A stretch of DNA of 64,000 nt from an uncultured Isoptericola sp. (GTDB lineage: Bacteria > Actinomycetota > Actinomycetes > Actinomycetales > Cellulomonadaceae), in contig CANMFP010000005.1 in the NCBI GenBank assembly GCA_947497265.1, forward strand, positions 62,001 to 126,000, in the 5' to 3' direction. Positions 20,106-29,856 of this stretch are shown here, piece after piece. Within the stretch, counting starts at the first letter, position 1, and every line of letters begins with the position of its first letter. Made by a program: the position numbers and the translations under genes. A model generated the notes under the pieces. It was not told the DNA's origin, ran no database searches, and worked only from the letters and a program-made list of their open reading frames with translations.

Positions 20106-20128
20106 GGGTTGCAGCACCGTTGCAACGG
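20106..20128. promoter_or_regulatory. GTTGCA repeats and palindrome upstream of the aldehyde dehydrogenase gene
   Basis: Two direct GTTGCA boxes flank GCACC, and the second lies inside the perfect 12-bp palindrome CCGTTGCAACGG (20117-20128). They are about 116-127 bases upstream of the aldehyde dehydrogenase start and just after the regulator gene. They may be the binding site of the AcoR-like regulator; this is inferred from position. Confidence 0.35.
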
Positions 20129-20150
20129 GCGGGGAACCGGCCGGACGACC

Positions 20151-21461
20151 TCAGCGCAGCACCGCGTCGACGACGGAAAGGTGTGCCCGCGCCCGGCTCC
20201 ACAGGGGGCTGCCGTGCTCGGCCCGCTGCACGAGGAGGCTCCACGCCTCGACGTCGTCCGCGCCGTCGTCGGTCCGGGTCCACGCGTCGAGCGCTGCGGC
20301 GCCGGGGCTGCTCAGGACGGCGGAGCGGAGCTCGGCGGTGAGCTCGGCGCGGGCCCGCTCGACGCCGGGGGCCAGCGAGCGCGGGAGCAGCGGCCCGGCG
20401 CTGGCCGCGAGCGCCGCTGTCGGGTCCCCTGCCGCGAGGTGCTCGCGCACGACGTCGACGTCGCTGCGCACGCCGGGCGCCAACCGGTAGGGGCGTGACC
20501 CGCTGACCAGGGAGCCGGCGACGCGCCGCAGCCGGGAGATCTCGACGCGGACCGCGACCTCGGACAGGTCGCCCGGGTGCAGCAGCACGGCGAGCTCCTC
20601 GGCGGTGAGCCCGCGGGGGTGCTCACCGAGGAGGGCGATGATCTCGGCGTGCCGCGGCGAGAGGCGGTGGTCGCCGCCCGGGCCGTGGAGCACGGGTGTG
20701 CCGAGGAGCTGCACGAGGGGCCGGCCAGCGTCGACGCCGTCCCCGGGCCACCCCGGCTCCACGCGTTCGCGCGCCGCGAGCTCTCGCTCGAGGCTCGCCA
20801 CGGTCGCGCGGACCAGGGAGAGCGCGACGTGCGAGGCGGCGGCACGTCCGCCGGTCACGTCCAGGACGCCGAGCACCCGGCCGTCGGCGCCACGGATCGG
20901 TGCGGCGGCGCAGTTGAGCGACTGGACGGGTCGGGAGAAGTGCTCGGCGCCCAGCACCTGCACGGCGCGGCGGGTCGCGAGCGCGGTGCCGGGGGCGTTG
21001 GTGCCGACGCTCTCCTCGCGCCAGACGGCGCCGGCGACGAACCCGACGCGCTCCGCCGTCGTGCGGGTTCGGGCGTCGCCCTCGACCCACAGGAGCCGAC
21101 CGGCGTCGTCGCAGACGGCGACGACGAGGCCGTCGTCGCGGGCCGCGTCCACGACGAGCTCGCGCACGAGCGGCATGAGCGGCGCGAGGGGGTGCGTCGT
21201 GCGGTAGTCGTCCAGGTCACGGTCGGCGAGGCCGGTCGCGGCGTGCAGCGAGTCGGGGTCGACGCCGGAGCTCCGGCTGCGGCGCCAGGACTCGCCGACG
21301 AGGGGGTCCAGCCCGGGCGGGAGGCAGCCGGTACCGAGGAAGGTGTCGTAGGCGGTCCGCACGGAGCGACGGTCGCGACGGACGGTGCCGCGGGGCGCGG
21401 GCGTGCCTCCGGGGGCACGGGCGGAACCGGCGAGGTCCTGCGCGGCAGCACGGTCGAACAT
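20151..21461 (-). CDS. GAF-domain regulator of the AcoR type lacking the AAA+ domain
   Basis: A 436-residue protein from ATG 21461. The N-terminal part is typical of AcoR-like sensors: RTAYDTFLG, LVGESWRRSRSSGVDPDSL, then a GAF domain (about 90-225; RLLWVEGDARTRTTAERVGF, GAVWREESVGTNAPGTAL, SLNCAAAPIRGADGRVLGV). Instead of the sigma-54-activating ATPase, the second half carries a winged-helix/SARP-like region (LSPRHAEIIALLGEHPRGL, LSEVAVRVEISRLRRVAG) and a helical tail. It therefore probably acts on ordinary sigma-70-type promoters. Its neighbour, the aldehyde dehydrogenase with DUF779, is the likely target. Confidence 0.82.
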   Translation of the reverse strand: MFDRAAAQDLAGSARAPGGTPAPRGTVRRDRRSVRTAYDTFLGTGCLPPGLDPLVGESWRRSRSSGVDPDSLHAATGLADRDLDDYRTTHPLAPLMPLVRELVVDAARDDGLVVAVCDDAGRLLWVEGDARTRTTAERVGFVAGAVWREESVGTNAPGTALATRRAVQVLGAEHFSRPVQSLNCAAAPIRGADGRVLGVLDVTGGRAAASHVALSLVRATVASLERELAARERVEPGWPGDGVDAGRPLVQLLGTPVLHGPGGDHRLSPRHAEIIALLGEHPRGLTAEELAVLLHPGDLSEVAVRVEISRLRRVAGSLVSGSRPYRLAPGVRSDVDVVREHLAAGDPTAALAASAGPLLPRSLAPGVERARAELTAELRSAVLSSPGAAALDAWTRTDDGADDVEAWSLLVQRAEHGSPLWSRARAHLSVVDAVLR

Positions 21462-21648
21462 GGCGCCTCCGACGTCGTCGTGCGGTGGTGGCCTCAGTCT
21501 AGGGCTCGGCCGGAGGCCCTGGCAGAGCCGTCGTCTCACATCGTGGTCCCAGATATTGGACGCCGGGTGTCCTCCCAGGTCGCCGCGTGCCTAGGGTGTG
21601 GGCAGACCCCCGCGGCCCCGCCCGTTCACCCACCCACCGGAGGACACC

Positions 21649-22560
<912 letters not shown>

Positions 22561-22589
22561 GCAGCCGGACCGCCTGGGACACTGGAACC

Positions 22590-23045
22590 ATGACCGACGA
22601 CGCGTCCACCACTCCCGAGCTGCCCGCGCAGCTCGCCGAGATCCGTGAGGACTTCCTGGCGCTGACCGAGCCCGACCGGCTCCAGCTCCTGCTCGAGTTC
22701 TCCCGCGAGCTGCCCGAGCTCCCCGAGCGCTACGCGCTCGCACCCGGGCTGCTGGAGAAGGTCGAGGAGTGCCAGTCGCCCGTCCGCGCCTTCGCCGAGC
22801 TGGACGACGGCGTGGTGCACTTCTACGCCTCGGCACCGCAGGAAGCACCCACCACGCGCGGGTTCGCCTCGATCCTCGCCCAAGGGCTGTCGGGACTGAC
22901 CGCCCAGCAGGTGCTGGACGTGCCCGAGGAGTTCCCCCTGCAGCTCGGGCTGACCCGCGCGGTCAGCGCGCTGCGCCTCAACGGCATGGCCGGGATGCTG
23001 ACCCGCGCCAAGCGGCAGGTCGTGGAGCAGCTCGCCGCGGCCTGA
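22590..23045 (+). CDS. SufE-family cysteine desulfurase partner
   Basis: A 151-residue protein of the SufE fold. The conserved persulfide-accepting cysteine is C61 in EKVEECQSPVRAF, and RGFASILAQGLSGLTAQQVLD and LGLTRAVSALRLNGMAGML follow as in SufE. Members accept sulfur from SufS-like desulfurases or, in this context, from the neighbouring rhodanese. GACACT lies 6 bases before the ATG, so the message may also start right at the gene. Confidence 0.9.
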   Translation: MTDDASTTPELPAQLAEIREDFLALTEPDRLQLLLEFSRELPELPERYALAPGLLEKVEECQSPVRAFAELDDGVVHFYASAPQEAPTTRGFASILAQGLSGLTAQQVLDVPEEFPLQLGLTRAVSALRLNGMAGMLTRAKRQVVEQLAAA

Positions 23046-23058
23046 CCTCCCGCTCACC

Positions 23059-23101
23059 CGAGAGGCTCACTCGCCCGTAGCCTGGGCGGGTGAGCCTCTC
23101 G
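23059..23101. promoter_or_regulatory. Long inverted repeat overlapping the start codon of the exchanger gene
   Basis: CGAGAGGCTCAC (23059-23070) pairs perfectly with GTGAGCCTCTCG (23090-23101). Inside it, CGCCC and GGGCG extend the stem after one mismatch, leaving a 7-base loop. The GTG start of the exchanger is the first triplet of the right arm. It may end transcripts of sufE, or sequester the start codon in read-through transcripts. TAGCCT at 23078-23083 is also a plausible -10 box for a leaderless transcript starting at the GTG, which would leave the hairpin out of that mRNA. Confidence 0.55.
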
Positions 23102-24220
23102 AGCGTCCTGCTCCTCCTGGCCGGCTTCGTCCTGCTCGTCGGCGGCGGGGAGGCACTGGTCCGCGGGGCTGCCTCGCTCGCGCGGACGATGGGCATGTCC
23201 TCCCTCGTCGTCGGCCTCACCGTCGTCTCCTTCGCGACGTCCAGCCCCGAGCTCGCCGTCAGCGCCGGCGCCGCCCTGTCAGGGTCCCCCGGGCTGGCCG
23301 TGGGCAACGTCGTCGGCAGCAACATCGCCAACATCTTGCTCGTCCTCGGCATCTCGGCGCTGGTGGTCCCGCTGATGGTGACGTCCCGCGTCGTGCGCAC
23401 GGACATCCCGGTGATGATCGGACTGTCAGTCCTCGCCCTGGTCCTCGCGCTCGACGGGACGATCAGCACGGCCGACGGCGTCCTGCTGCTCGCCCTCCTG
23501 GCCGCCTACCTCGTGGTCACGATCATCCGCTCCCGGCGCGGACGGGACGACGCGCCGCCGGCAACCGCCGCCGGGGCCGCCGGTGCACCCACGAAGGCGG
23601 CCTCCGCACCGCGCCGCTTCCGCGCGACCCAGACGCGCTCGATCCTGCTCGACGTGGTGCTCGTCGCCGTCGGCGTGGCCCTCCTGGTCACCGGGGCGCA
23701 GCTCCTGGTCCGCGGCGCGACGCAGATCGCCACCAGCTTCGGCGTCAGCGACCTGGTGATCGGCCTGACCGTGGTCGCCGTCGGCACGTCGCTGCCGGAG
23801 CTCGCCACCAGCGTCATCGCGGTCCGCCGCGGCGAGGGCGACCTGGCGGTCGGCAACATCGTCGGCAGCAACATCTTCAACATCGGCGCCGTCCTCGGCC
23901 TCACCGCCGTCATCGCCCCCGGCGGGATCGGCGTGGACCCCGCGGCCGTGCACTTCGACCTGCCCCTCATGGTCGCCGTCGCCCTGGCCCTGCTGCCCGT
24001 CGCGTTCACCGGCCAGCTCATCCGGCGCTGGGAGGGCGCGCTCTTCGTCGTGCTCTTCCTCGCCTACGTCGCGTTCGTCCTGCTGGCGGCGTCGGAGCAC
24101 GCCGCGCTGCAGCCCTTCAGCACCGCGATGCTCGGGTTCGTCCTGCCGGTCACCGCCGTGTGGCTCGTGGCGCTCGCGGCCTACGAGCTCGGGCTGCGGC
24201 GCGGCCGTCGCCAGGTGTGA
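23090..24220 (+). CDS. Calcium/sodium exchanger of the CaCA family (YrbG-like)
   Basis: A 376-residue membrane protein with about ten helices in two inverted halves. The alpha repeats are clear: [19 protein letters not shown] with [11 protein letters not shown] in half one, and [19 protein letters not shown] with [11 protein letters not shown] in half two. These carry the acidic and polar residues that bind cations. The central loop (about 150-180) is cytoplasmic, Ala/Pro-rich and basic. It should extrude Ca2+ (or another divalent ion) against Na+ or H+ influx. A 17-bp hairpin overlaps its start. Confidence 0.93.
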   Translation: MSLSSVLLLLAGFVLLVGGGEALVRGAASLARTMGMSSLVVGLTVVSFATSSPELAVSAGAALSGSPGLAVGNVVGSNIANILLVLGISALVVPLMVTSRVVRTDIPVMIGLSVLALVLALDGTISTADGVLLLALLAAYLVVTIIRSRRGRDDAPPATAAGAAGAPTKAASAPRRFRATQTRSILLDVVLVAVGVALLVTGAQLLVRGATQIATSFGVSDLVIGLTVVAVGTSLPELATSVIAVRRGEGDLAVGNIVGSNIFNIGAVLGLTAVIAPGGIGVDPAAVHFDLPLMVAVALALLPVAFTGQLIRRWEGALFVVLFLAYVAFVLLAASEHAALQPFSTAMLGFVLPVTAVWLVALAAYELGLRRGRRQV

Positions 24221-24233
24221 CAGAGTTGGTGCC

Positions 24234-24614
24234 ATGACGGTGCTCGTGGCCTACAACGTCTCCCCGCACGGCGAGGCGGCAGTCCGCACGGCGCTGGAGG
24301 AGGCCGGGCGCCGCGACCTCCCGCTGCACGTGCTCGTGCTCGACCCGCAGGCTGCCGACGCGCCCGCCCCGGCAGGGCTGGCGGCGGTGCTCGACGGGTC
24401 AGCGACGAACCCGACCGTCGTGTACCGGGACGAGCGGACCGAGCCGGCCGACGCCATCCTCGACGCGGCCGAGGAGACCGGGGCGACACTCGTCGTCGTC
24501 GGCTCCCGCAAGCGCTCCAGCCAGGGCACCTTCCTGATGGGCACCACCACGCAGCGCGTCCTGCTGGACTCCCCCGTGCCCGTCCTCGTGGTCAAGGACG
24601 CCTACGGCGCCTGA
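24234..24614 (+). CDS. Universal stress protein (UspA family)
   Basis: A 126-residue single UspA domain: VLVAYNVSPHGEAAVRTALE at the N-terminus, then the C-terminal ATP-binding segment LVVVGSRKRSS..GTFLMGTTTQRVL and PVPVLVVKD. It is slightly short but complete. It begins 13 bases after the exchanger gene and is probably co-transcribed with it. The role is stress adaptation, with no specific substrate known. Confidence 0.9.
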   Translation: MTVLVAYNVSPHGEAAVRTALEEAGRRDLPLHVLVLDPQAADAPAPAGLAAVLDGSATNPTVVYRDERTEPADAILDAAEETGATLVVVGSRKRSSQGTFLMGTTTQRVLLDSPVPVLVVKDAYGA

Positions 24615-24618
24615 GGGC

Positions 24619-25374
24619 TCAGCGCAGCCGGCGCAAGAACTCCTGAGTCCGTCCGCGCTGCGGGTCGTCGAGGACCTGCCCCGGCGTGCCCCGCTCGTGC
24701 ACCCGGCCCTCGTGCAGGAACACGACCTCGTCGGCGACATCGCGGGCGAAGCTCATCTCGTGCGTGGCGACCACCATCGTGGTGCCCTCGTCCCGCAGCG
24801 CGACGAGCAGGTCGAGCACCTCGCCCACCAGCTCCGGGTCGAGCGCGGACGTGACCTCGTCCAGGAGCAGCAGCTCCGGGCCGCTGACCAGCGCCCGTGC
24901 GATCGCCGCCCGCTGCTGCTCCCCGCCGGACAGCTCGTCGGGGTAGGACCGCGCCTTGTGGGACAGCCCGACCTTCTCGAGCATGTGCACGCCCGCGGCC
25001 TCGGCCTCGGCCCGGCGGCGACCGTGCACCAGCCGCAGCGCGAGCGTGACGTTGTCCAGCACCCGCAGGTGCGGGAACAGGTTGTACTGCTGGAACACCA
25101 TCGACATCCGGGCGCGGGCGGCGTCGGCGTCCACCCACGGGTCCGCGACGTCGACGCCGTCGAGCAGCACCTGGCCGTCGTCGACGTCCTCGAGCAGGTC
25201 GATCACCCGCAGCAGCGTCGACTTGCCGGAGCCGGAGGACCCGACGACCACCACGCACTCGTGCTCGGTGACGTCCAGGTCGATGCCGTCGAGCACGACC
25301 TTGCGCGGACCCCGCCGTCCGGTGCCGGGATAGCTCTTGCGCACGCCCCGCAAGGACAGCAGCGCGCCGGTCAC
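24619..25374 (-). CDS. Polar amino-acid ABC transporter ATPase (GlnQ type)
   Basis: A 251-residue ATPase energising the importer encoded just upstream. Walker A is GSSGSGKST, Q-loop FQQYNLFPH, signature LSGGEQQR, Walker B LLLLDEVTSALD and the switch histidine is in VVATHEMSF. These match the HisP/GlnQ group. GTG 25374 overlaps the permease stop (GTGA), so translation is coupled. A longer in-frame extension into the permease gene is a shadow reading. It ends 4 bases from the convergent stress-protein gene. Confidence 0.95.
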   Translation of the reverse strand: MTGALLSLRGVRKSYPGTGRRGPRKVVLDGIDLDVTEHECVVVVGSSGSGKSTLLRVIDLLEDVDDGQVLLDGVDVADPWVDADAARARMSMVFQQYNLFPHLRVLDNVTLALRLVHGRRRAEAEAAGVHMLEKVGLSHKARSYPDELSGGEQQRAAIARALVSGPELLLLDEVTSALDPELVGEVLDLLVALRDEGTTMVVATHEMSFARDVADEVVFLHEGRVHERGTPGQVLDDPQRGRTQEFLRRLR

Positions 25375-26240
25375 CGGATCACCCCCGCGCCGCTCACGCC
25401 GCGCAGACGTCCGCGCCACCCCTGCCGGGCCGACCAGGCGTCCACCAGACGGGTCAGCGGGATGGACAGCAGCAGGAACAGCACGCCCGCGACCACGTAG
25501 GGCGTGAAGTTGTAGTCGCCCGTCGTGGCGATCTGGGCCGCGCGGATCGCGTCCACGGCACCCAGGATCGAGATCAGCCCGGAGTCCTTCTGCAGCGAGA
25601 CGAGCATGCTGGCCGTCGGCGCCGTGACGTTGCGGACCGCCTGCGGCAGCACCACCCGGCGCACCGTCTGCCCCCGGGTGAGCCCGAGGGACCGCGCCGC
25701 CGCCACCTGCGACGGGTGGACCGACTCGATGCCCGCGCGGAAGATCTCCGCGAGGTACGCGGTGTACGTCAGCACGATGGCGAGGCCGCCGAGGAACGCC
25801 GCGCTCACCGGCAGCCACTCGAGGCGCAGGGCCGGCAGCCCGAACCCGGCGAGGAGCAGCACCAACAGCACCGGCACCCCGCGGAAGACGTCGACGTACA
25901 CCACGGTCAGCACACGCAGGGGGAACAGCGCCGGCAGCCGCGAGGTGCGCACCACGGCGAGGAGCAGGCCGACGACCAGGCCGATCACCGAGGCCACGAC
26001 CCAGACCCGCAGGTTGAGCCACAGCCCCTCGGCGACGTCGGGCAGCACCTCGACCGCGCGCTCCGGGGAGAAGAACGCCGTGCGTGCCCGCTCCCAGCCC
26101 GGCGCGGTGGCCACCACGTACGCGACCGAGCCGACGACGACGGCGGTCGCCACGGTCGCGACGGCGAGCGCCCGGCGGCGCTGGGCACGCCGGAAGGCGT
26201 CGCGCTCCAGCGCCCGCGCGGACGGCTGCCAGTCGGTCAT
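25371..26240 (-). CDS. Polar amino-acid ABC transporter permease
   Basis: A 289-residue permease of the His/Glu/Gln/Arg/opine family. A basic N-terminus is followed by about five to six membrane helices (LAVATVATAVVVGSVAYVVA, VWVVASVIGLVVGLLLAVV, ...). The cytoplasmic EAA loop is at about 185-205 (SQVAAARSLGLTRGQTVRRV followed by LPQAVR). FRGVPVLLVLLLAGFGLP is typical of this family. It lies between the binding-protein gene (gap 4 bases) and the ATPase gene (overlap), giving a three-gene importer operon. Confidence 0.94.
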   Translation of the reverse strand: MTDWQPSARALERDAFRRAQRRRALAVATVATAVVVGSVAYVVATAPGWERARTAFFSPERAVEVLPDVAEGLWLNLRVWVVASVIGLVVGLLLAVVRTSRLPALFPLRVLTVVYVDVFRGVPVLLVLLLAGFGLPALRLEWLPVSAAFLGGLAIVLTYTAYLAEIFRAGIESVHPSQVAAARSLGLTRGQTVRRVVLPQAVRNVTAPTASMLVSLQKDSGLISILGAVDAIRAAQIATTGDYNFTPYVVAGVLFLLLSIPLTRLVDAWSARQGWRGRLRGVSGAGVIR

Positions 26241-26244
26241 GCGC

Positions 26245-27105
26245 TCAGGAGAGCTGCTCGATGTCGTCGGAGTCGAGCCAGGTGGTGCGCAGCTCGTCGA
26301 GGGTGCCGTCGGCCTCCAGCTCGTCGACGGCCGCCGAGACGCAGTCCGTCAGCTCCGAGTCCTTGTCGAGGACGAGACCTAGCTGCTCGGGCTCGCCGGC
26401 GTCCGGCAGCGTGCCGATGACCGTCGCGTCCGGGAAGTACACCGTCGAGGCGGCGACCCCCTGGTCGACGTCCATGACCATCGCGTCGACGGTGCCCGAC
26501 GTGAGTGCCGTCATCCCGTCGCCGGCGGCGCTGAACGGCACCACCTCGACGTCGTCGCCCCAGGCCTGCTCCGCGGCGTCGAGGGACGTCTGGGAGGCGG
26601 TCACGCCCACGGTGGCTCCGGCCAGGTCCGCCAGGCTCGCAGCGTCCGCGAACTCGCCGTCGTCGGTCACGATCACACCCTGCCGGCTGGTGAGGTAAGG
26701 GCTGGAGAAGTCGACGGCCTCGGCACGTTCGTCGGTGATCGTCGTCTGGTAGGCGGCGACGTCGAACGTCTTGATCGCCGGGGACACGATCTGCTCGAAG
26801 GTGACCGAGGTCCACTCGACGTCCTCGGCGGCGTAGCCGAGGCGGTCGGCGACCTCGTAGACCAGCGCTGCCTCGAAGCCCTCGCCGCTCGACGGCTCGC
26901 CCACGTACCAGGGCTCGAACGGCTCGGAGGCGCCGACCGTGAGGGTGCCTTCGGTCAGGGTCGGCAGGTCGGCGGCGTCGCACCCGGCCGCCTCGGCGGG
27001 GGCCGTCGTCGCGGCGTCGGAGGGAGCGTCGTCGGAGCCGCACGCGGCCAGGCCGAGCACGAGCGCGGGAGCGAGTGCTGCCGCGAGGACGGGACGGGTT
27101 CGCAC
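26245..27105 (-). CDS. ABC transporter substrate-binding lipoprotein (polar amino acids)
   Basis: A 286-residue extracellular binding protein of the SBP_bac_3 type. GTG 27105 has GGAGG upstream; the signal peptide ends in the lipobox LGLAACGS. The fold markers are present: GTLTVGASEPFEPWYV, GFEAALVYEVADRLG, ITDERAEAVDFSSPYL, GATVGVTASQTSLDAAEQAW and DAMVMD. It delivers an amino acid to the permease/ATPase pair encoded next. The specific ligand cannot be read from the sequence. An in-frame extension to 27300 lies in the intergenic region and is rejected. Confidence 0.93.
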   Translation of the reverse strand: MRTRPVLAAALAPALVLGLAACGSDDAPSDAATTAPAEAAGCDAADLPTLTEGTLTVGASEPFEPWYVGEPSSGEGFEAALVYEVADRLGYAAEDVEWTSVTFEQIVSPAIKTFDVAAYQTTITDERAEAVDFSSPYLTSRQGVIVTDDGEFADAASLADLAGATVGVTASQTSLDAAEQAWGDDVEVVPFSAAGDGMTALTSGTVDAMVMDVDQGVAASTVYFPDATVIGTLPDAGEPEQLGLVLDKDSELTDCVSAAVDELEADGTLDELRTTWLDSDDIEQLS

Positions 27106-27292
27106 GGGAGGATCCTCCAGGTCGCAGAGCGGCACGGGGATCGCGCCACCTGCAGCATCACAACACGTCACGACGCCACTGACATCCCTCCCGGCCGTGC
27201 GGCTCGTCACAGTGCCCGCGCGCTGTCGATCCGGGCCGACCACATCCGTCATCAAGATGTCAGTGCACCCCGCAGGAAGGACGATAGTCACC

Positions 27293-27679
27293 ATGACCAC
27301 CTACACCGTGCTGCTTCCCGGCAGCGACGAGTCCTGGGAGAACGCCACCGCCGAGCAGAAGGCCACCGTCGTCGGCCTCCACGAGAAGTTCGTGCGGCTC
27401 ATGGCCGAACGCGGCCACAAGATCACCGGCGGCGAGGAGCTCATGCCCGCGCGCACGGCGAAGTCGATCCGCCAGGACTCCGCCGGGAACATCGCCGTCA
27501 CCGACGGCCCGTACGCCGAGGCCGCCGAGCACGTGGCCGGCTTCTACACCGTCGAGTCCGACGACCTCGACGACCTGCTGCAGGTCTGCGGCGTCCTCGC
27601 CGGGACCACCATCCCGGGCACGCAGGACGTCGTCGAGGTCCGCCAGGTCGTCGACCACCCGGGTGACGCCGGGGCGTGA
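27293..27679 (+). CDS. YCII/DGPF-domain protein linked to an ECF42-type sigma factor
   Basis: A 128-residue small protein of the YCII superfamily with the hallmark DGPYAEAAEHVAGFYTV (the DGPF motif here reads DGPY). ATG 27293 follows AGGAAGGACGATAGTCACC. Its stop overlaps the GTG of the sigma-factor gene. Such proteins are regularly encoded with ECF42 sigma factors and are their usual regulon members. The biochemical role is unknown. Confidence 0.92.
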   Translation: MTTYTVLLPGSDESWENATAEQKATVVGLHEKFVRLMAERGHKITGGEELMPARTAKSIRQDSAGNIAVTDGPYAEAAEHVAGFYTVESDDLDDLLQVCGVLAGTTIPGTQDVVEVRQVVDHPGDAGA

Positions 27680-28920
27680 CGTCCACCGACGACGTCGCCG
27701 CGCGGCTGGCGGACGCGCTGCGCGACGAGTGGGGCCGTCTGCTGGCCCTGCTCGTCGCGCAGTACCGTCGCCTCGACCTGGCCGAGGACGCCCTCGGCGA
27801 CGCCTTCGAGGCTGCCACCCGCACCTGGCCGCACGACGGACCGCCCACCAACCCCGCGGCCTGGCTGCTGACCACCGCGCGCCGCCGCGCCGTCGACCGG
27901 CTGCGCTCCGAGCACACCCTCGCCCGCTCCATGCCGCGCCTCGCCGTCGAGGCCGACCTGACCGCCCACGCTTCCCGGGTCATGGCAGACGCCGGTGAGG
28001 CGGTGGTCGACGAACGGCTCCGGCTCGTGCTGCTCTGCGCACACCCACGGCTCTCCCGCGAGGCGGCCGCAGCCCTCACCCTCCGGCTCGTGCTCGGCGT
28101 CCCCACCCCGGACATCGCCCGGCTCTTCCTGCAGTCCACGCCCACGATGGCCGCCCGGCTGACCCGAGCCCGCAAGAAGATCGCCGGTGAGCGATTCGAG
28201 ATCCCCCGGGGTGACGGACTCACCGCTCGCACCGGTGTCGTCGCCGACGTCGCCTACCTGGCATTCACCGCGGGCTACACCCCCTCCTCCGGCGACGCCG
28301 TCGTCAGGGTCGAGATGGCGGGCGAGGCGATCCGGCTGGTCCGCGTGCTGCGTGACGTCCTGCCGCCCACGGCGGACCGTCGCGAGCTCGACGCACTGCT
28401 GGCGGTCATGCTGCTGCAGCACTCCCGCCGCGACGCCCGCAGCGCAGGGGGACTGCCGGTGCTCCTGGCCGACCAGGACCGCGGCCGGTGGCACGACGCC
28501 GAGATCACCGAGGCGCTGAGTCTTCTGGAACCGCTCGCGACGGCCCCCGCCACGCCCTATCTGCTGCAGGCGCTGATCGCCGCCGAGCACGCCATCGCCC
28601 CGCGGCCGAGCGCGACGGCCTGGGACCGGATCCTGGCCCGCTACGACGAGCTCGTCGAGCTGACGGACAGCCCCGTCGTCCGGCTCAACCGGGCCGTCGC
28701 GGTCAGCGAGGTGCACGGTCCGCGCGACGGTCTGGACGCGCTGGCGGACGTCGTCCTCCGCGGTCACCGTCTCCCCGCCGTCCGCGCCGAGCTGCTGGCC
28801 CGGCTCGGCCGGGCGGACGAGGCGCGCGTCGCCTACGACGCTGCCTGCACCCTCTGCGAGAACTCGGCCGAGCGCGCGCACCTCCGGCGGCGCCGGGACG
28901 CGCTGGACCGATCCCGGTAA
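27676..28920 (+). CDS. ECF sigma factor of the ECF42 type with C-terminal TPR-like extension
   Basis: A 414-residue RNA polymerase sigma factor. Region 2 is at about 20-85 (LDLAEDALGDAFEAATRTWP, NPAAWLLTTARRRAVDRLRS), region 4 at about 115-180 (LVLGVPTPDIARLFLQSTPT, MAARLTRARKKIAG). A long C-terminal extension of about 220 residues follows (VAYLAFTAGYTPSSGD, HSRRDARSAGGLPVLLADQD, PVVRLNRAVAVSEVHGP), the DUF6596/TPR-like part required for ECF42 function. No anti-sigma factor gene is near, as usual for this group. It is coupled to the DGPF gene by a 4-base overlap (GTGA). Confidence 0.93.
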   Translation: MTSTDDVAARLADALRDEWGRLLALLVAQYRRLDLAEDALGDAFEAATRTWPHDGPPTNPAAWLLTTARRRAVDRLRSEHTLARSMPRLAVEADLTAHASRVMADAGEAVVDERLRLVLLCAHPRLSREAAAALTLRLVLGVPTPDIARLFLQSTPTMAARLTRARKKIAGERFEIPRGDGLTARTGVVADVAYLAFTAGYTPSSGDAVVRVEMAGEAIRLVRVLRDVLPPTADRRELDALLAVMLLQHSRRDARSAGGLPVLLADQDRGRWHDAEITEALSLLEPLATAPATPYLLQALIAAEHAIAPRPSATAWDRILARYDELVELTDSPVVRLNRAVAVSEVHGPRDGLDALADVVLRGHRLPAVRAELLARLGRADEARVAYDAACTLCENSAERAHLRRRRDALDRSR

Positions 28921-28925
28921 ACGGC

Positions 28926-29432
28926 TCAGGCGTGCACGTGGCCCTCCTGGCCGGTCGCCGCCGCGATGTCCGACTCCGCCTGCCCGAGCAGCGAGTCGGC
29001 GAGCCGTCGCAGCGCCCGCCCGGCGGCCACCTCGTCACCGATCACCGGGACCTCCTCGTCGCCGGGGTCCTTGCGGGCGTGACCGACGGCCCGCAGCGCA
29101 CCGACGTCGGCGTGCTCGGGAGGCCCGGCCACGAGGACCGCCTCCGCCGTCGTGCTGCCGGCTGCCTCCACCAGCGCGACCTGCACCTGCCAGGTCACCG
29201 ACCGTGCCGGACGCGGCTCCGCCTCGCCCTGCGTGCCGGAGTCGCCGTCCGGTTCCTGGACCAGCGAGTCCGGGCCGGGGTAGATCAGCGTCTCCTCGCC
29301 GGAGTCCGACCAGCGCACCCGGTACGGCGGGCTGCCGTCCCCGTGCGGGCACCCGACCACGACGCCGTCGCGCACCGCACCGCCCACCACGCCGGCAGCG
29401 GTCACGATCCTGTCCCCTACCGAGGCCTTCAT
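28926..29432 (-). CDS. DUF1918-DUF1876 fusion protein
   Basis: A 168-residue protein from ATG 29432. The N-terminal 60 residues are DUF1918 (MKASVGDRIV, GVVVGCPHGDGSPPYRVRWS, ETLIYPGPDS). The C-terminal part is a DUF1876/dsRBD-like domain (TWQVQVALVEAAGSTTAEAV, GHARKDPGDEEVPVIGDEVA, GRALRRLADSLL). These domains are usually found separately or fused in actinobacteria; the function is unknown. It is convergent with the sigma-factor gene, 5 bases away. Confidence 0.88.
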   Translation of the reverse strand: MKASVGDRIVTAAGVVGGAVRDGVVVGCPHGDGSPPYRVRWSDSGEETLIYPGPDSLVQEPDGDSGTQGEAEPRPARSVTWQVQVALVEAAGSTTAEAVLVAGPPEHADVGALRAVGHARKDPGDEEVPVIGDEVAAGRALRRLADSLLGQAESDIAAATGQEGHVHA

Positions 29433-29525
29433 GATGCTCCCTCCCCGTGCCCTCGAGACGACGCTCCCGTCCCCCATGGTGCTCCCGGCGTCGTTCGCTC
29501 GCGTGCCGGCAGGACGGGTCCGATC

Positions 29526-29795
29526 TCAGTGCGAGCGCAGGGCGTCGATCAGCTCGTCCTTCTTCATGCTCGACCGGCCTTCGATGCCGATCTCGGCGGC
29601 ACGTTCCCGTAGGTCGTCCACCGTCCAGTCCTCATAGGACCCAGACTTCCCGCCCTGGGAGCCCACCGTGCTGCGGCCCTTGTTCGCCGACGCGTTCGCG
29701 ATCCGGGCCGCCTTCTCCTTGCTGTTGCCCTCGTCGCGGAGCTTCTCGTACAGCTCGTCATCCTTCACGCTGGGGCCGGGGTCTCGCTGCGGCAT
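29526..29795 (-). CDS. Small DUF7218-type protein with a Rho N-terminal/SAP-like domain
   Basis: An 89-residue protein. Residues 1-45 (PQRDPGPSVKDDELYEKLRD, GNSKEKAARIANASANKG) match the small actinobacterial DUF7218 type. Residues 50-89 (WTVDDLRERAAEIGIEGRSS then MKKDELIDALR) resemble the Rho N-terminal or SAP-like helix-extended-loop-helix that binds nucleic acid. ATG 29795 is followed immediately by the domain; GGGAGCAG lies upstream. It may be stress-related; the role is unknown. Confidence 0.85.
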   Translation of the reverse strand: MPQRDPGPSVKDDELYEKLRDEGNSKEKAARIANASANKGRSTVGSQGGKSGSYEDWTVDDLRERAAEIGIEGRSSMKKDELIDALRSH

Positions 29796-29856
29796 GGGGG
29801 CTGCTCCCTTCGCATCGGTGGCCGGCCGCCCGACGACGGCCGTCTCGCCGCCATCG

